From UBA1306 sp964396415 (GTDB lineage: Bacteria; Spirochaetota; Spirochaetia; Treponematales; Rectinemataceae), in NCBI GenBank assembly GCA_964396415.1, contig CAYNFM010000001.1:1-64000 (forward strand): a DNA stretch of 64,000 nucleotides, in the 5' to 3' direction. Made by a program: the position numbers and the translations under genes. Of the stretch, positions 63,043 to 64,000 are shown piece after piece. Positions within the stretch are counted from its first letter, which is position 1, and each line of letters starts with the position of its first letter. The notes below the pieces were generated by a model. That model saw only the letters and a list, made by a program, of their open reading frames with translations, had not been told where the DNA came from and searched no databases.

Positions 63043-63600
63043 ATGGCAGCGGAAACGGTCAAGGATATCGTGGTCGACGAGAATTCTCCGCTCTTCGAGA
63101 GGACAGGGATGCTGCATAAGGAATTCCCTTCCGATTTTCGCCAGATTCGTTATTTTACCCTCCTGATCGTGCAATCGGCGCCGCCGGATATCAAGGAAAT
63201 AAACCTCCTCGAGCAACAGATAAGCGAGATCATTAAGAATGCAGTAAAGCACGGCAACAGGTGCGACCCCGAAAGAAAGGTCCGCGTCTGGTACTCGTTC
63301 AGCCCCGAACACGCCCATCTCATCGTCGAGGATGAAGGATCGGGCTTTCAAGACCTGGAAAGATGGAACGAATTCAATCACAAAAGGCAAAGCCTGCTCG
63401 AAGGAAACGACTTCGAAGCCCTTTCCGAGTATGTCTCCTTCCGCGGCGAAAGGGCCGACGACAACGACGGCGGTAACGCGCTCTTCGCTGCCCTTGAGTA
63501 TTGGGATGGCGGCTTCGTGTTCAACTCCAAGCGCAATTGCGTCTCGGTCCTCAAGCGCTTTCCCAAGAAGCGCCGGGGCGTAAAGGTAGTCGACAGCTAG
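63043..63600 (+). CDS. rsbW: RsbW-like serine kinase / anti-sigma factor
   Basis: 185 residues, GHKL ATPase: N-box ISEIIKNAVKHGNR, G1 VEDEGSGFQDL, then a large acidic insert and a G-rich NDGGNALFAALEYWD motif. It resembles RsbW-type kinases, which phosphorylate the STAS protein and sequester a sigma factor. No sigma factor gene is in the window, so the output target is unknown and could be non-sigma. Starts one base after the rsbV stop. Confidence 0.85.
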   Translation: MAAETVKDIVVDENSPLFERTGMLHKEFPSDFRQIRYFTLLIVQSAPPDIKEINLLEQQISEIIKNAVKHGNRCDPERKVRVWYSFSPEHAHLIVEDEGSGFQDLERWNEFNHKRQSLLEGNDFEALSEYVSFRGERADDNDGGNALFAALEYWDGGFVFNSKRNCVSVLKRFPKKRRGVKVVDS

Positions 63601-63646
63601 GAGGGAAGCGCCGAAACGAGCGTATCGGCCCGGGTTAGGTAACTCC

Positions 63647-64000
63647 TCATATCGGTCTCCTCGCCTTCGCGAAGACCTTCGCCAAAACGGCGCAGGAGCT
63701 CGCCGTCATCGTGGCGATGATTGCATAGCTCGCGAAGCCCGTCTTGATGCCGAATCCTTGGGAAATCCATGACATGAGGAAAGGGAAGGCGAAAAGACCG
63801 ACGCCGCCGCCGGCTACCGCAAACGATATGGCCTCCGCCTGTGAGCTTTTGCAGGAAATGCCGACGAGGGAAATTACCGTCGGGTAGACGATCGAGCAAC
63901 CGAGGCCTGCGACGAAGGTCAGCGCGGTTGGTGCCCACAGGGGGGTTCCGGGGACGATCATGAAGCCCAAGACGCACAGCGCTGCAGTCGCAGTCGTGAG
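63647..64000 (-). CDS. MFS transporter, C-terminal part (cut by window edge)
   Basis: The frame is open to the window end; 117 residues visible. Three to four hydrophobic helices (ALTFVAGLGCSIVYPTVISL, AVAGGGVGLFAFPFLMSWIS, ASYAIIATMTASSCAVLA) fit the last helices of a major facilitator sugar/fucose-type permease. Substrate unknown. Converges on the rsb operon. Confidence 0.75.
   Translation of the reverse strand, partial: LTTATAALCVLGFMIVPGTPLWAPTALTFVAGLGCSIVYPTVISLVGISCKSSQAEAISFAVAGGGVGLFAFPFLMSWISQGFGIKTGFASYAIIATMTASSCAVLAKVFAKARRPI

Overview
The window comes from a high-GC, motile spirochaete (Spirochaetota, probably Treponematales/Spirochaetales; not resolved further). Evidence: two core flagellins of FlaB type, two adjacent FlaA sheath proteins, FapA, PilZ and HD-GYP proteins, a chemotaxis operon in a spirochaetal arrangement, a DUF4912-GH57 pair and an rsbU-rsbV-rsbW locus like that of treponemes. 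I see no tRNA, rRNA, insertion sequence, phage or CRISPR array. The region reads as stable core chromosome.

Layout. 1-13.6 kb: chemotaxis block with three chemoreceptors, CheW, a CheW-like protein, CheB, CheR, a CheA-REC hybrid and a REC-adenylate cyclase joined to cheA by a 4-base overlap. 13.6-16.6 kb: two related secreted proteins, a small unknown, a GNAT protein and a cluster of large inverted repeats. 16.6-19.1 kb (minus): HD-GYP protein, tsaB, tsaE and a small unknown. 19.2-25.7 kb (minus): PilZ protein, an unknown, fliD, flaG and two flaB genes. 26-31 kb: hydrolase, pcnB, DUF4912 and a GH57 protein whose catalytic Glu is Gln. 31-36.8 kb: purB-guaB-purA-guaA, the complete branch from IMP to AMP and GMP. 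36.8-43.9 kb: a structured intergenic element, fapA, argR, DUF3783, DedA, clpB and tatD. 43.9-48 kb (minus): cNMP-binding histidine kinase, two flaA genes and a lipoprotein. 48-57.6 kb: fba, infC-rpmI-rplT, ZapB/ZapA-like proteins, rpoZ, miaA, a UvrD-type helicase, a small PilZ protein and an RlmM-like methyltransferase. 57.6-64 kb: a large degenerate signalling ATPase/TPR protein, the Rsb partner-switching trio and the end of an MFS transporter.

How it fits together. The window is rich in signalling. Chemotaxis is coupled to a cAMP synthase, and a cNMP-domain kinase lies elsewhere in the window. c-di-GMP turnover (HD-GYP) and binding (two PilZ proteins) sit beside flagellar genes, and a phosphatase/STAS/anti-sigma module is at the end.

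The most distinctive feature is at the level of gene expression. About thirteen genes have a recognisable -35/-10 pair ending only 5-10 bases before the start codon and no Shine-Dalgarno sequence, which predicts leaderless transcripts. Separately, several translationally coupled genes appear to start at ATC, CTG or ATT. All function calls rest on reading motifs by eye; no database search was run.
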